A stretch of 61,114 nucleotides of DNA, taken from the NCBI RefSeq assembly GCF_019396355.1, contig NZ_JAHKRK010000021.1, positions 1 through 61,114 of the forward strand. The letters are read 5' to 3'. The notes under the pieces are model-generated. The model made no database searches. It saw only the letters and a program-made list of their open reading frames with translations, and was not told the origin of the DNA. This document shows positions 8,807 through 18,080 of this stretch, piece by piece; position 1 is the stretch's first letter, and each line of letters starts with the position of its first letter. Origin of the DNA: Pseudonocardia nigra (lineage in GTDB: Bacteria > Actinomycetota > Actinomycetes > Mycobacteriales > Pseudonocardiaceae). The position numbers and the translations under genes were made by a program.

Positions 8807-9538
8807 ATGAGGCAGGAGGCCCCGGAGTTGCGGCGAGCCGACGGCGGCGCGCTCCGAGTCCTGGTCGTCGACGACGAGGCGACGCTGGCCGAGTTGCTCA
8901 CCATGGCCCTGCGCTACGAGGGCTGGGAGGTCAGGGCCGCCGCCGACGGCCACTCCGCCGTGCGCACGGCACGCGAGTTCCGCCCGGACGCCGTGGTGCT
9001 CGACGTCATGCTGCCCGACCTCGACGGGCTCGAGGTACTGCGCAGGCTGCGCGCCGACACCCCGGACGTGCCGGTGCTGTTCCTCACCGCCAAGGACGCG
9101 GTGGAGGACCGCGTCGCCGGGCTCACCGCGGGCGGCGACGACTACGTCACGAAGCCGTTCAGCCTCGAGGAGCTGGTCGCACGGCTGCGCGGGCTGCTGC
9201 GCCGGTCGGCGATCACGGCAGCGCGGCAGGCCTCGGAGCTGGTCGTCGGCGATCTCGTGCTCGACGAGGACAGCCGCGAGGTCCGCCGCGGCGATGTTCT
9301 CGTCGAGCTGACGGCGACCGAGTTCGAGCTGCTGCGCTACCTCATGCGCAACCCGAAGCGGGTGCTGTCGAAGGCCCAGATCCTCGACCGGGTGTGGAGC
9401 TACGACTTCGGTGGTCAGTCGAACGTGGTGGAGCTCTACATCTCGTACCTGCGCAAGAAGATCGACGCCGGGCGACCGCCGACGATCCACACTGTGCGGG
9501 GGGCCGGCTACGTGCTCAAGCCGGCGGCCACCGGGTGA
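8807..9538 (+). CDS. OmpR-family two-component response regulator
   Basis: A 243-residue regulator: receiver domain with phospho-acceptor near D66 (VVLDVMLPDLDG), the conserved Lys in DDYVTKPFSLEELVARLR, and a C-terminal winged helix (TEFELLRYLM ... VWSYDFGG ... SYLRKKID ... RGAGYVL). It resembles mycobacterial PhoP-type regulators, but the target is not readable. The ATG at 8807 is chosen because a TAGCAT box (8794-8799) ends 7 bases before it, suggesting a leaderless transcript; the ATG at 8798 overlaps that box. It overlaps the kinase gene by GTGA. Confidence 0.92.
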   Translation: MRQEAPELRRADGGALRVLVVDDEATLAELLTMALRYEGWEVRAAADGHSAVRTAREFRPDAVVLDVMLPDLDGLEVLRRLRADTPDVPVLFLTAKDAVEDRVAGLTAGGDDYVTKPFSLEELVARLRGLLRRSAITAARQASELVVGDLVLDEDSREVRRGDVLVELTATEFELLRYLMRNPKRVLSKAQILDRVWSYDFGGQSNVVELYISYLRKKIDAGRPPTIHTVRGAGYVLKPAATG

Positions 9539-10929
9539 GAGCCCGCTCGCTGCGGACCCGGCTCGTCGCCACCGTGCTGATCCTGCTGGCGGCGGCCTCG
9601 GTGGTGGTCGCACTGGTCACCACGGTGGCGCTGCGGGGGTTCCTCGTCGAGCGGCTCGACGAGGACCTCCGGACGTCCAACCGCGTGGTCGTCCGCATGG
9701 AGCCGGGCGCGCCCCCGGCCCTGGACCGGGCCGGGCCACGACCCTTCGACGGCCTCACGGCGATCGTCCGCGACGGCGAGGTCGTCGCAGCGGGCGTGCT
9801 CCCGCGCGGGGGTGGCACCCGCAAGGTGCCCGACGAGGAGCTCCCCGACCTGACCGCCGTGCCGCCCGGAGCGCCGCCACGCACCGTCGACCTCGGTCCG
9901 CTCGGCGACTACCGCGTGGTCGCGGGAACCACACCCACTGGTGACGTCGTCGTCACGGGGCTGCCGGAGCAGCAGGTGAACGACGTTGTCGCCCGGCTCG
10001 TCGCGATCGAGCTGGTCGTCGGCGGGGTGACCCTGCTCGGCGCGGGGGTCACGGGCGCGGTCGTCGTCCGGCGCGAGCTGCGGCCGCTGGAGCGGGTCGC
10101 CGCCACCGCCGCACGGGTCAGCGCCCTGGCGCTGGACCGCGGGGAGGTCTCGCTCGCCGACCGCGTTCCCGACGTCGATCCACGCACCGAGGTGGGTCAG
10201 GTCGGGAGCCCTCTGAACCGCATGCTCGACAACGTCGGGTCCGCGCTCGAGGCGCGGCACGAGAGCGAGACGCAGCTGCGCCAGTTCGTGGCGGACGCGA
10301 GCCACGAGCTGCGCACGCCGCTCGCTGCGATCAGCGGTTACACCGAGCTCAGCAGGCGGGCCGAGCTGCCCGCCGAGACGCAGCACTCGCTGGCCCGGAT
10401 CGCCTCGCAGACCGAGCGGATGACCACGCTCGTCGAGGATCTGCTGTTGCTCGCGCGCCTCGACGCCGGCCGCCCGCTCGAACGCGGCGACGTCGACCTG
10501 ACACGGCTCGTCGTCGACGCCGTGAGCGACGCCCACGCCGCGGGCCCGGACCACAACTGGCAGCTGGACGTGCCCGACCGTCCCGTCACCGTGCCCGGCG
10601 ATGCCTCCCGGCTGGCCCAGGTGCTGGCCAACCTGCTGGCCAACGCCCGCACCCACACGCCGCCCGGCACCACCGTCGAGGTCACGCTGCGGCCCGAGCA
10701 CGGCGGCGTCGGGCTGGGCGTGGTGGACAGCGGGCCCGGGATCGCCCCGGATCTGCTGCCGCACGTGTTCGAGCGCTTCGCGCGCGGTTCGGCATCCCGG
10801 TCGCGCGCCACCGGCAGCACCGGGTTGGGGCTCGCGATCGTGCACGCCGTGGTCGCCGCGCACGGCGGCACCGTGGATGTGACCAGCCGCCCCGGTCGGA
10901 CGGAGTTCACGGTCCGTCTCCCGCGCTGA
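9535..10929 (+). CDS. Two-component sensor histidine kinase
   Basis: A 464-residue membrane kinase: first membrane segment about 8-32, an extracytoplasmic sensor of about 120 residues, second membrane segment about 157-182, HAMP linker, dimerisation domain with the phospho-accepting His near 256 (DASHELRTPLAA), then the ATPase domain with NLLANARTHTPPG, the DSGPGIAPDLLPHVFERF G1/F region and GSTGLGLAIV (G2). It is the partner of the preceding response regulator, whose stop it overlaps. The signal is unknown. Confidence 0.92.
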   Translation: MRARSLRTRLVATVLILLAAASVVVALVTTVALRGFLVERLDEDLRTSNRVVVRMEPGAPPALDRAGPRPFDGLTAIVRDGEVVAAGVLPRGGGTRKVPDEELPDLTAVPPGAPPRTVDLGPLGDYRVVAGTTPTGDVVVTGLPEQQVNDVVARLVAIELVVGGVTLLGAGVTGAVVVRRELRPLERVAATAARVSALALDRGEVSLADRVPDVDPRTEVGQVGSPLNRMLDNVGSALEARHESETQLRQFVADASHELRTPLAAISGYTELSRRAELPAETQHSLARIASQTERMTTLVEDLLLLARLDAGRPLERGDVDLTRLVVDAVSDAHAAGPDHNWQLDVPDRPVTVPGDASRLAQVLANLLANARTHTPPGTTVEVTLRPEHGGVGLGVVDSGPGIAPDLLPHVFERFARGSASRSRATGSTGLGLAIVHAVVAAHGGTVDVTSRPGRTEFTVRLPR

Positions 10930-11010
10930 CCCCGCGAGTCGACAGGGGTCACAGCTCGTCCACATGATCGACCCACCGGGACCACAGCGGCCGCCGCCAC
11001 GGTCGTGGGC

Positions 11011-12270
11011 ATGAGCGTCGACACCGCGCTGCAGTCCACCCGCACGGGGCGATCCGAGCGGATCGTGCTCGACGTCGTCGTCCCGGTCTTCGACGAGGAG
11101 GACGACCTCGAGCCGTCGGTCCGGCGGCTGCACGCCCACCTGGCCGTGCAGTTCCCGTACCGCTTCCGGATCACGATCGCCGACAACGCCAGTACCGACG
11201 CGACGCCCGCGATCGCCGCCCGGCTGGCCGCCGAGCTGCCCGCGGTCACGTCCGTGCGGCTGGAGCAGAAGGGCCGTGGCCGCGCCCTGCGGGCGACCTG
11301 GGCGGCCTCGGACGCACAGGTGCTGGCCTATTGCGACGTCGACCTGTCCACCGACCTCGCCGCGCTGCTCCCGCTCGTCGCGCCGCTGATCAGCGGGCAT
11401 TCCGACATCGCGATCGGCACCCGCCTCGGCCGCGGCTCCCGGGTGGTGCGCGGCCCGAAGCGCGAGCTCGTCTCCCGCGCCTACAACCTGCTGCTGCGCG
11501 GCGCACTCGCCGCCCGGTTCACCGACGCGCAGTGCGGCTTCAAGGCGATCCGCGCGGACGTCGCGCGCCGCCTGCTCCCGCTCGTCGAGGACACCGGATG
11601 GTTCTTCGACACCGAGTTGCTGGTGCTCGCCGAGCGCTGCGGGCTGCGCATCCACGAGGTGGCGGTCGACTGGGTGGACGACCCGCACAGCAGCGTCGAC
11701 ATCCTCGCCACCGCCGTGGCCGACCTCAAAGGCATCGCCCGGCTCGGCCACGCACTCACCACCGGTCGCCTGCCCCTGCACGAGCTGCGCGGCAGCCTCG
11801 GCCGCGGCGCCCTCCCGGTACCGGACGTCGCGGGCGTGCCGAGGGGCCTGCCGGGTCAGCTGGTGCGGTTCGCCGCCATCGGCGTCGTCAGCACCCTGGC
11901 CTACCTGGTGCTGTACGCGCTGCTCCGCGGCGCCGCCGGCCCGTACGGCGCCAACGTCGGCGCGCTCGTCGTCACCGCCGTCGCCAACACCGCCGCCAAC
12001 CGCAGGCTCACCTTCGGCGTGCGCGGAGTCACCGGCGCCGGCACCCACCACGTCCAAGGACTGATCGTCTTCGCGCTCGGGCTGGCCCTCACCACCGGCG
12101 CGCTCACCGCGCTCCACGCGTGGGCGCCCGACGCCGGCCGCTCCGTGGAGCTGACCGTGCTCGTCGCGGCGAACGCGCTGGCCACCGTGCTGCGGTTCGT
12201 CGCGTACCGCTCGTGGATTTTCCGCCGGCAGCGCGCCGGCGACGCACCCCGTCAGGAGACCCCGGCATGA
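11011..12270 (+). CDS. Polyprenyl-phosphate glycosyltransferase (GT2) fused to GtrA-like domain
   Basis: A 419-residue fusion. The N-terminal part (about 1-245) is a GT2 transferase of the dolichyl-phosphate type: VVVPVFDEEDDLEPSV, DNASTDAT, the metal-binding YCDVDLSTD and DAQCGFKA. The C-terminal part (about 270-405) is a GtrA-like unit of four membrane helices. Such proteins load a sugar from a nucleotide donor onto polyprenyl phosphate and may help flip it. The next gene, overlapping by ATGA, encodes a GT39-type transferase that would use that donor outside the membrane. A GTG 6 bases upstream is an alternative start; no clear ribosome binding site is seen. Confidence 0.88.
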   Translation: MSVDTALQSTRTGRSERIVLDVVVPVFDEEDDLEPSVRRLHAHLAVQFPYRFRITIADNASTDATPAIAARLAAELPAVTSVRLEQKGRGRALRATWAASDAQVLAYCDVDLSTDLAALLPLVAPLISGHSDIAIGTRLGRGSRVVRGPKRELVSRAYNLLLRGALAARFTDAQCGFKAIRADVARRLLPLVEDTGWFFDTELLVLAERCGLRIHEVAVDWVDDPHSSVDILATAVADLKGIARLGHALTTGRLPLHELRGSLGRGALPVPDVAGVPRGLPGQLVRFAAIGVVSTLAYLVLYALLRGAAGPYGANVGALVVTAVANTAANRRLTFGVRGVTGAGTHHVQGLIVFALGLALTTGALTALHAWAPDAGRSVELTVLVAANALATVLRFVAYRSWIFRRQRAGDAPRQETPA

Positions 12271-14195
12271 CCGCCACCCTCGTCCCGATCGGCTCCCCCG
12301 CTTCCCGTCCGGCCGTGCGCCGGACCGGCGGTGAGCGGATCGCACTCGCTGCGCTGCTGCTCGGCACCGCGGCGCTGCTCCTGTGGAACCTCGGCGCCGG
12401 GGGCTGGGCCAACACCTACTACGCGGGCGCCGTGCAGGCGATGACCAAGGACTGGACCGCGTTCTTCTTCGGCTCGGTCGACGCCGGCAACGTCGTCACC
12501 GTCGACAAGCCACCCGCCGCGCTGTGGGTCATGGCGCTGTCGGGAAGGGTGTTCGGCTTCTCCTCCTGGAGCATGCTGGTGCCGCAGGCGCTGATAGGCG
12601 TCGGCGCGGTCGCCCTGCTGTACGCCGCGGTGCGGCGGGTGGCGGGCCCGGTCGCCGGGCTCCTCGCGGGGGCGGTGCTGGCGCTGACCCCGGTGGTCGT
12701 GGAGATGTTCCGCTACAACAACCCGGATGCGCTGCTCGTGCTCCTGCTGGTGGCCGCCGCGTACGCCAGCGTCCGCGCGATCGAGGCGGCGTCGACGACG
12801 TGGCTGCTGCTCGCCGGGACACTGGTCGGGCTCGCGTTCCTGACCAAGATGGCACCGGCGTTCGTCCCGCTCCCGGCGCTCGCGCTCGCCTACCTGGTCG
12901 CCGCGCCCACGGGCCTGTGGCGCCGCGTCCGCCAGCTGCTGGCCGCCGGGGTGGCGATCGTCTTGTCCGCCGGATGGTGGTTCGCCGTCGTCGAGGTGTG
13001 GCCCACCGGCAGCCGCCCCTACATCGGTGGCTCCGAGACCGACAGCGCGCTCGAGCTCGCCCTGGGCTACAACGGCCTCGGCCGGATCTTCGGTGGCGGC
13101 GGCGGGGCCACCACCGGCGGAATGATCATCTCGGCGGGCGGCAGCGTCACCACCACCACCGGCCCCGGGTTCGGCAGCGAGGCAGGCCCCCTGCGGATGT
13201 TCGACGCGCAGGTCGGGCCCGCGGTGTCGTGGCTGCTGCCGGCCGCGCTGGCGTTGCTCGTGGTGGGGCTGTGGCTCACCCGCCGCGCCCCGCGGACCGA
13301 CCGGGTCCGCGCCTCCCTGGTCCTGTGGGGGGCCTGGACGGCGGTCACCGCGCTGGTGTTCAGCCTGGCGCAAGGGATCTTCCACTCCTACTACACCGTT
13401 GCGCTGGCGCCGGGGATCGCGGCCCTGGTCGGAATCGGCGGGGCCGCGCTCTGGCCGCACCACCGCTCGTGGCCGGGCCGTGCCGCGCTCGTGCTGGTCG
13501 TGGCCGGCACCGCGGCGTGGGCGTGGGTGCTGCTCACCCGCTCCCCCGACGTCCTGCCGTGGCTGCGCTGGGTCGTCGCGGCCGCGGCGGCGGTCGGCTG
13601 TCTCGGGCTGCTCGCGCCCCCGCGGCGGTGGACGGCAGCGCTGGCGCTGGCGCTGGTCCTCACCGGTGCAGCGGCCCCCGCGGCGTACGCCGCGCAGGCG
13701 GCGGCGTCGAACGGTCGCGGCGTCATCGCGCCCGGCCCGATGCCCGGCTCACCGGCCGGGGCGGACCAGGGCGCAGCACCCACGCTCGGCCCACCCGGAC
13801 GGGACACGGTCGACCCGGAGCTCGTGGCGCTCCTGCAGGCCGCGGGCACGACCTGGGCCGCGGCGACGGTGGGCGCCCAGGGCGCCGCGACGCTCGCGCT
13901 CGCCGGCGACGTGACCGTGATGGGGATCGGCGGGTTCTCCGGCGGTGACCCCGCTCCGACGCTCGAGGAGTTCCAGGCGTACGTCGCCGCGGGCGAGGTG
14001 CGGTACTTCGTCCCGGATGCGGGCGGGATGCGCCGCACTCCCCCGCCCGGTACCACGCCGCAGCAGGGCGGCCCGACGCTGCAGGGCCCGGGCGGCGGCC
14101 GGAACTCCGCGATCACGACGTGGGTGCAGGAGAACTTCGCCTCGTTCACCGTCGGGGACCGGACGATCTACGACCTGACCCAGCCACTGCGTTGA
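12267..14195 (+). CDS. Integral-membrane glycosyltransferase, GT39/ArnT-like
   Basis: A 642-residue protein with about 11-12 membrane helices. The first periplasmic loop has the NTYYAGAVQAMTKDW and DAGNVVTVDKPP motifs typical of ArnT/YkcB-type GT-C transferases, which take sugars from polyprenyl-phosphate donors. A glycine-rich loop lies near residues 275-305 and a Pro/Gly-rich tail precedes an extracellular C-terminal domain of about 130 residues. It overlaps the GT2-GtrA gene by ATGA; together they form a donor-synthesis and transfer pair for envelope glycans or glycoproteins. The acceptor is unknown. Confidence 0.87.
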   Translation: MTATLVPIGSPASRPAVRRTGGERIALAALLLGTAALLLWNLGAGGWANTYYAGAVQAMTKDWTAFFFGSVDAGNVVTVDKPPAALWVMALSGRVFGFSSWSMLVPQALIGVGAVALLYAAVRRVAGPVAGLLAGAVLALTPVVVEMFRYNNPDALLVLLLVAAAYASVRAIEAASTTWLLLAGTLVGLAFLTKMAPAFVPLPALALAYLVAAPTGLWRRVRQLLAAGVAIVLSAGWWFAVVEVWPTGSRPYIGGSETDSALELALGYNGLGRIFGGGGGATTGGMIISAGGSVTTTTGPGFGSEAGPLRMFDAQVGPAVSWLLPAALALLVVGLWLTRRAPRTDRVRASLVLWGAWTAVTALVFSLAQGIFHSYYTVALAPGIAALVGIGGAALWPHHRSWPGRAALVLVVAGTAAWAWVLLTRSPDVLPWLRWVVAAAAAVGCLGLLAPPRRWTAALALALVLTGAAAPAAYAAQAAASNGRGVIAPGPMPGSPAGADQGAAPTLGPPGRDTVDPELVALLQAAGTTWAAATVGAQGAATLALAGDVTVMGIGGFSGGDPAPTLEEFQAYVAAGEVRYFVPDAGGMRRTPPPGTTPQQGGPTLQGPGGGRNSAITTWVQENFASFTVGDRTIYDLTQPLR

Positions 14196-14208
14196 GGAGC
14201 GCACCGCC

Positions 14209-14263
14209 TTGCAGCAAAGCCACTTTCATGCCATCGGGTTGCGTGAAAGTGGCTTTGCTGCAA
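14209..14263. repeat. 55-bp class palindrome, copy 2
   Basis: Perfect 20-bp arms, TTGCAGCAAAGCCACTTTCA (14209-14228) and its complement (14244-14263), around a 15-base loop. It lies 13 bases after the glycosyltransferase stop and could act as its terminator, but the same sequence recurs at 55508 and, broken, at 60918, so it is a dispersed element. Confidence 0.9.
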
Positions 14264-14316
14264 TCTCGAAGCCCGACCCGCACGACCTGCGCGCCGGACG
14301 CGACAAGGCAAGACTG

Positions 14317-15942
14317 GTGGACGTGATCGGGGCGTTCGGACGGGTGCTCGACGTGGTGCGGGCGGGGGCGGAGCAGACGGTCGGATCGGCGCGGGCCGTG
14401 GTTGCGCTGACCCGGTCAGGGGTGGTCCGCCCGGTCCGGCCGGACCGGCTGCTCGGGATGGCCGGAAGCCTCGCCCGCTACGGGCTGACGGTCACCGCGG
14501 GCTACGCGGCGGGGGCGGCGCGCCACCCGGACCGCCCGGCGATCGTCGACGACGAGGGCTCGCTCACGTTCGCCCAGCTGGACCGGCACTCCGACGCCGT
14601 GGCGCGGGCGTTCGCAGCCTCCGGCGTCGAGCCCGGGGTGCGGGTCGGCGTGCTGTGCCGCAACCACCGCGGCGCGGTCGTGGCGCAGGTCGCGGCGGGC
14701 AAGCTCGGCGCGGACGCGGTGCTGCTCAACACCGGCCTGTCGGCGGGGCAGCTCGGGGACGTCGCCCGCGAGCTGGCCCTGCACACCGTCGTCGCCGACG
14801 AGGAGTTCGCGCCCGCGCTGGCCGGGCTGCCGGACGGCTGCCGGGTCGTCGCCGACCTCGATGCGCTCGACGGTCCCGGTCCGCTGCCGCTGCGCCCGCC
14901 CGAGGGCCGCACGATCGTGCTCACCTCCGGCACCACGGGACCGCCGAAGGGCGCCCGCAGGCCGGCCCTGCACAGCATCTCCCCTGCGGCGGCGATCCTC
15001 TCGGCGATCCCGCTGCGGGCCGGCGAGCCCGCGCTGATCGCGGCACCGCTGCTGCACACGTGGGGCCTCGCGGCGCTGCAGCTCGCGGTGCTGCACGGAT
15101 CGCCCGTCGTGCTGACCCGCCGGTTCGACCCGGCCGGGCTCCTGGAACTGGCCGAGACGCACCGGTGCGCCGCCGTGTTCGCCGTGCCGGTGATGCTGCA
15201 GCGGGTGCTGGAGCTGCCGGACGCGCAGCTCGCCGCCGCGTGGTCGGCCCACCGGCCGCGGATCGTGGCCGTCAGCGGGTCGGCACTGCCCGCGGAGCTC
15301 GCCACGGCGTTCCTCGACCGCTTCGGCGACGTCCTCTACAACCTCTACGGCTCCACCGAGGTCTCCTGGGTCAGCATCGCCTCGCCCACCGATCTGCGCG
15401 CCGCACCCGGGACCGCGGGCCGCGCCCCGGCAGGCACCCGCCTCGTCGTGCTGGGCGACGACGACCGCCCGGTGCCACCCGGTGTCGAGGGCCGGATCTT
15501 CGTGCACAACGACATGCCGTTCGAGGGCTACACCCGCGCAGGTGCGGACGTGCCGCGGTCCGGCGGGCTGCTCGGCACCGGCGACGTCGGCCACCTCGAC
15601 GAGAACGGCCTGCTGCACCTCACCGGACGCGCCGACGACATGATCGTCTCCGGTGGGGAGAACGTGCACCCCGGTCCGGTGGAGGAGCTGCTCGCCGCGC
15701 GCCCCGAGGTGCGCGAGGTGGCCGTCACGGGGGTGCCGGACGAGCGGTTCGGGCAGCGGCTCGCGGCCTACGTGGTGCTGGTGCCGGGTGCGCAGGTCGA
15801 GCCCGACGACGTGCGCGGCTGGGTGCGCGCTGAGCTGAGCCGCTTCGCCGTGCCGCGCGACGTGGAGTTCGTCGACGCGCTGCCGCGCAACGCCACCGGC
15901 AAGGTGGTGCACCGCGAGCTCCCCGGCGCGGCGCATCGCTGA
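14317..15942 (+). CDS. AMP-binding acyl-CoA synthetase (FadD-like)
   Basis: A 541-residue member of the ANL superfamily. Visible motifs are the P-loop LTSGTTGPPKGARR (about 205-218), the YGSTE A5 motif, TGDVGHLDENGLLHLTGRADD (A7/A8) and the C-terminal NATGKVVHREL with the catalytic Lys. It activates a carboxylic acid to an acyl-AMP and then a CoA thioester. The N-terminal 60 residues resemble mycobacterial FadD proteins of this type. GTG 14317 is chosen (GTG 14323 also possible); reading further up enters the palindrome. The substrate is unknown. Confidence 0.85.
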   Translation: MDVIGAFGRVLDVVRAGAEQTVGSARAVVALTRSGVVRPVRPDRLLGMAGSLARYGLTVTAGYAAGAARHPDRPAIVDDEGSLTFAQLDRHSDAVARAFAASGVEPGVRVGVLCRNHRGAVVAQVAAGKLGADAVLLNTGLSAGQLGDVARELALHTVVADEEFAPALAGLPDGCRVVADLDALDGPGPLPLRPPEGRTIVLTSGTTGPPKGARRPALHSISPAAAILSAIPLRAGEPALIAAPLLHTWGLAALQLAVLHGSPVVLTRRFDPAGLLELAETHRCAAVFAVPVMLQRVLELPDAQLAAAWSAHRPRIVAVSGSALPAELATAFLDRFGDVLYNLYGSTEVSWVSIASPTDLRAAPGTAGRAPAGTRLVVLGDDDRPVPPGVEGRIFVHNDMPFEGYTRAGADVPRSGGLLGTGDVGHLDENGLLHLTGRADDMIVSGGENVHPGPVEELLAARPEVREVAVTGVPDERFGQRLAAYVVLVPGAQVEPDDVRGWVRAELSRFAVPRDVEFVDALPRNATGKVVHRELPGAAHR

Positions 15943-15986
15943 GCGTCGCCCGCTCGGGTGAGGGAAGCCTCAGCTATCGTGCCGTG

Positions 15987-16850
15987 ATGGACGGACGCTG
16001 CGCCGTGCTCGCCCGTGTCGCCGACGAGCCGCTCGCCGGCACGGCACCGGTCGCGCCGCGCTGGGTGTGCCTGGAGCACCGCGGCGCGTGGCCGCGGGAG
16101 GTCGCCGAGCACCCGGACCCTGCGGTCCGCGCCTTCGTCGCACGGGCGGGCGCTGCCGGGTGGCGGGTGCTGCTGATCCGGCGCCCGGGACGCCGCGGGG
16201 ACGGGGCGAGCGGCCCCACCCGCGTGTACCTCACCCACACCGCACCACAGGTCGCCCGCACCGCGCGGCTGACGATCGCCGGGCCGTCCGAGCTCGCGGA
16301 CGTCCCGCTCCCGGAGCGCGGCGCGCCGTTGCCCGGGGCGCCGGTCCGCGACCCGCTGCTGCTGGTGTGCACCCACGGGAGACGGGACCGCTGCTGCGCC
16401 CTCGACGGCCGCGCGCTCGCCGTCGCGCTGGCCGGGACGGGCGAGCCCGACGTCTGGGAGTGCAGTCACCTCGGCGGGCACCGGTTCGCGCCGACCGCGC
16501 TCGTGCTGCCCACCGGATACGTCTACGGGCGGCTCGACGCGGCCACGGCGGTCGCCGTCCGGAAGGCGGCAGGTGCGGGCGAGGTCGAGACGGCGCTGTG
16601 CCGCGGCCGGTCCACCTGGTCCCCGGCGGGGCAGGTGGCCGAGCTCGCGGTGCGGGCGGCGACCGGGCTGCGGGACGCCGACGCGCTCGAGGTCGCCGAC
16701 ACCGCCGGCGGCGCGGTGGTCGACAGCCGGGACGGCAGGCGCTGGGCCGTCGAGGTCCACAGCGACGAGGTGCCCGCCCAGCGCCCGCCTCCTGTGGTGG
16801 GGCGCCGCTACCGGTCGCGGCGCTGCGCGCCGCCGCCGTCCGTCCGTTGA
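15987..16850 (+). CDS. Sucrase/ferredoxin-like (thioredoxin-like Fe-S) protein
   Basis: A 287-residue protein of the sucraseferredoxin-like family. The diagnostic segment is LLVCTHGRRDRCCALDGRALA followed by WECSHLGGHRFAPT, where the Cys (CTH, RCC) and the later CSH-GGHRF motif are conserved; relatives are thought to bind a [2Fe-2S] cluster in a thioredoxin fold. The physiological role is unknown. A paralogue lies at 43495 beside a JmjC-type oxygenase. ATG 15987 follows a TATCGT box (15975-15980) by 6 bases, suggesting a leaderless message; GTG 15984 is the alternative. Confidence 0.8.
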   Translation: MDGRCAVLARVADEPLAGTAPVAPRWVCLEHRGAWPREVAEHPDPAVRAFVARAGAAGWRVLLIRRPGRRGDGASGPTRVYLTHTAPQVARTARLTIAGPSELADVPLPERGAPLPGAPVRDPLLLVCTHGRRDRCCALDGRALAVALAGTGEPDVWECSHLGGHRFAPTALVLPTGYVYGRLDAATAVAVRKAAGAGEVETALCRGRSTWSPAGQVAELAVRAATGLRDADALEVADTAGGAVVDSRDGRRWAVEVHSDEVPAQRPPPVVGRRYRSRRCAPPPSVR

Positions 16851-16881
16851 CCTGACGCAACGGCGCCCGGCCCGGCGGAAC

Positions 16882-16913
16882 GATGTGTACGATCTCAAGG
16901 AGACATACACATC
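16882..16913. promoter_or_regulatory. vapBC operator palindrome
   Basis: Inverted repeat GATGTGTA (16882-16889) / TACACATC (16906-16913) directly upstream of the GGAGG ribosome binding site (16914-16918) of the antitoxin gene. VapB-VapC complexes usually repress their own promoter through such palindromes. Confidence 0.7.
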
Positions 16914-16922
16914 GGAGGCGGC

Positions 16923-17132
16923 ATGCGCACCAATATCGACGTCGATGACGAGCTGCTGGCCGAAGCGATGAAGGCCTTGGGAACCCGCACCAAGAAGGAG
17001 ACCGTCGAGGCGGGCCTGCGTGAGGTGGTGCGGCAGTACCGGACGCGCCAGGTGCTCGAGCTGCGCGGGGCGGTCCGGTGGGAAGGCGACCTCGACGAGA
17101 TGCGTTCGGGCCGGCCCGGCTGGACCGCGTGA
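16923..17132 (+). CDS. vapB: VapB-family antitoxin
   Basis: A 69-residue antitoxin beginning MRTNIDVDDELLAEAMKALG, the ribbon-helix-helix opening of VapB proteins in the VapB45/VapB26-like group, with a C-terminal part that would wrap the toxin. GGAGG sits 5 bases before the ATG. The stop overlaps the toxin start (GTGA). Probably autoregulated through the palindrome just upstream. Confidence 0.85.
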   Translation: MRTNIDVDDELLAEAMKALGTRTKKETVEAGLREVVRQYRTRQVLELRGAVRWEGDLDEMRSGRPGWTA

Positions 17133-17536
17133 AGCCTGACTTCGCTGTCGACACGAGCGTCTGGATCGACTTCCTCGCCGACCGTTCCACGCCTCAGGTG
17201 GAGTACCTGGACAAGGCGCTGCGCGATGCGAGACAGATCGCGATGACCGACATCGTTCTCACGGAGATCCTGCAGGGCTTGCGGGAGTCCGCCGTGAAGC
17301 GCGTGGAGTTCCGGCTCGCGGTCTTCCCCGTTCTCCAGCTCCGCGGCCTCGGCGACTTCCGCCGCTCGGCGTCGATCTACCGTGCGAGCCGGGCCCGCGG
17401 CGTCACCATCCGACGCACCACCGACTGCCTCATCGCGGCCGTCTGCATCCGGGAGGGCGTGCCGCTGCTGCACGACGACCGGGGCTTCGACGCGATCGCC
17501 GCGGTGAGCGAGCTGTCGGTCGTTCCCGTGTCGTGA
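17129..17536 (+). CDS. vapC: VapC-family PIN-domain ribonuclease toxin
   Basis: A 135-residue PIN-domain protein. The acidic metal-binding residues are visible: VDTSVWIDFL (first Asp), TEILQGL (Glu), TTDCLIAAV (Asp) and HDDRGFDAI (Asp). VapC toxins cleave tRNA or rRNA in a Mg-dependent way and are neutralised by VapB. The catalytic set is complete, so the module looks functional. GTG overlaps the VapB stop. Confidence 0.88.
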   Translation: MKPDFAVDTSVWIDFLADRSTPQVEYLDKALRDARQIAMTDIVLTEILQGLRESAVKRVEFRLAVFPVLQLRGLGDFRRSASIYRASRARGVTIRRTTDCLIAAVCIREGVPLLHDDRGFDAIAAVSELSVVPVS

Positions 17537-17573
17537 TCACCCGAGACGCTGCCGATCACGGCACACTCGGGGC

Positions 17574-18080
17574 ATGGCCACCGCCACGCCCGCGCTCCCG
17601 CTCCGCCCGCCTGCCCACCAGGCCGACCCGCGCGCCGTGCGGTGGTGGCAGCTGCGTGCACTGTTGACGTTGCTGGTCCTGGTCGTGCCACAGGTCGTGG
17701 TGCTGATCGTGCTGTCCTCCGACGCTCCGACCTGGCTCGTCGTCACCGCGGTGGCCACGGCGCTCGCCGTGATGGGCTACGGGATCGTCGTGCCGCCGCT
17801 GCTGTACCGGATCCACCGGTGGGAGGTCACCGACGAGGCCGTCTACACGCTGTCGGGCTGGCTCGTGCGGGAGTGGCGGATCGCGCCGATCTCGCGCGTG
17901 CAGACCGTCGACACCGAGCACGGCCCGCTGGAACAGCTGCTCAGGCTGGCGAGCGTCACGGTCACCACGGCGTCCGCGCGCGGGCCGGTGAAGATCCGCG
18001 GCCTGGACGCCACGGCCGCGGCCGAGCTGGCCCGCACCCTCACCGAGACCACGCAGGCCACCCCGGGGGACGCCACGTGA
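17574..18080 (+). CDS. PH-domain (bPH2, YdbS-like) membrane protein
   Basis: A 168-residue protein with two membrane helices (about 28-48 and 53-75) and a bacterial PH domain starting YRIHRWEVTDEAVYTLSGWLVREWRIAPISRVQTVD. In Bacillus YdbS and YdbT form a membrane pair of unknown or stress-related function. Here the next gene encodes the YdbT-like partner and overlaps by GTGA. Confidence 0.82.
   Translation: MATATPALPLRPPAHQADPRAVRWWQLRALLTLLVLVVPQVVVLIVLSSDAPTWLVVTAVATALAVMGYGIVVPPLLYRIHRWEVTDEAVYTLSGWLVREWRIAPISRVQTVDTEHGPLEQLLRLASVTVTTASARGPVKIRGLDATAAAELARTLTETTQATPGDAT

Noticed and set aside
9508..12345. A 945-codon open frame on the minus strand
   Set aside because: It is antisense to the histidine kinase and glycosyltransferase genes, which have clear family motifs; the frame is Gly/Arg/Asp/His-biased as expected for an antisense shadow in high-GC DNA.
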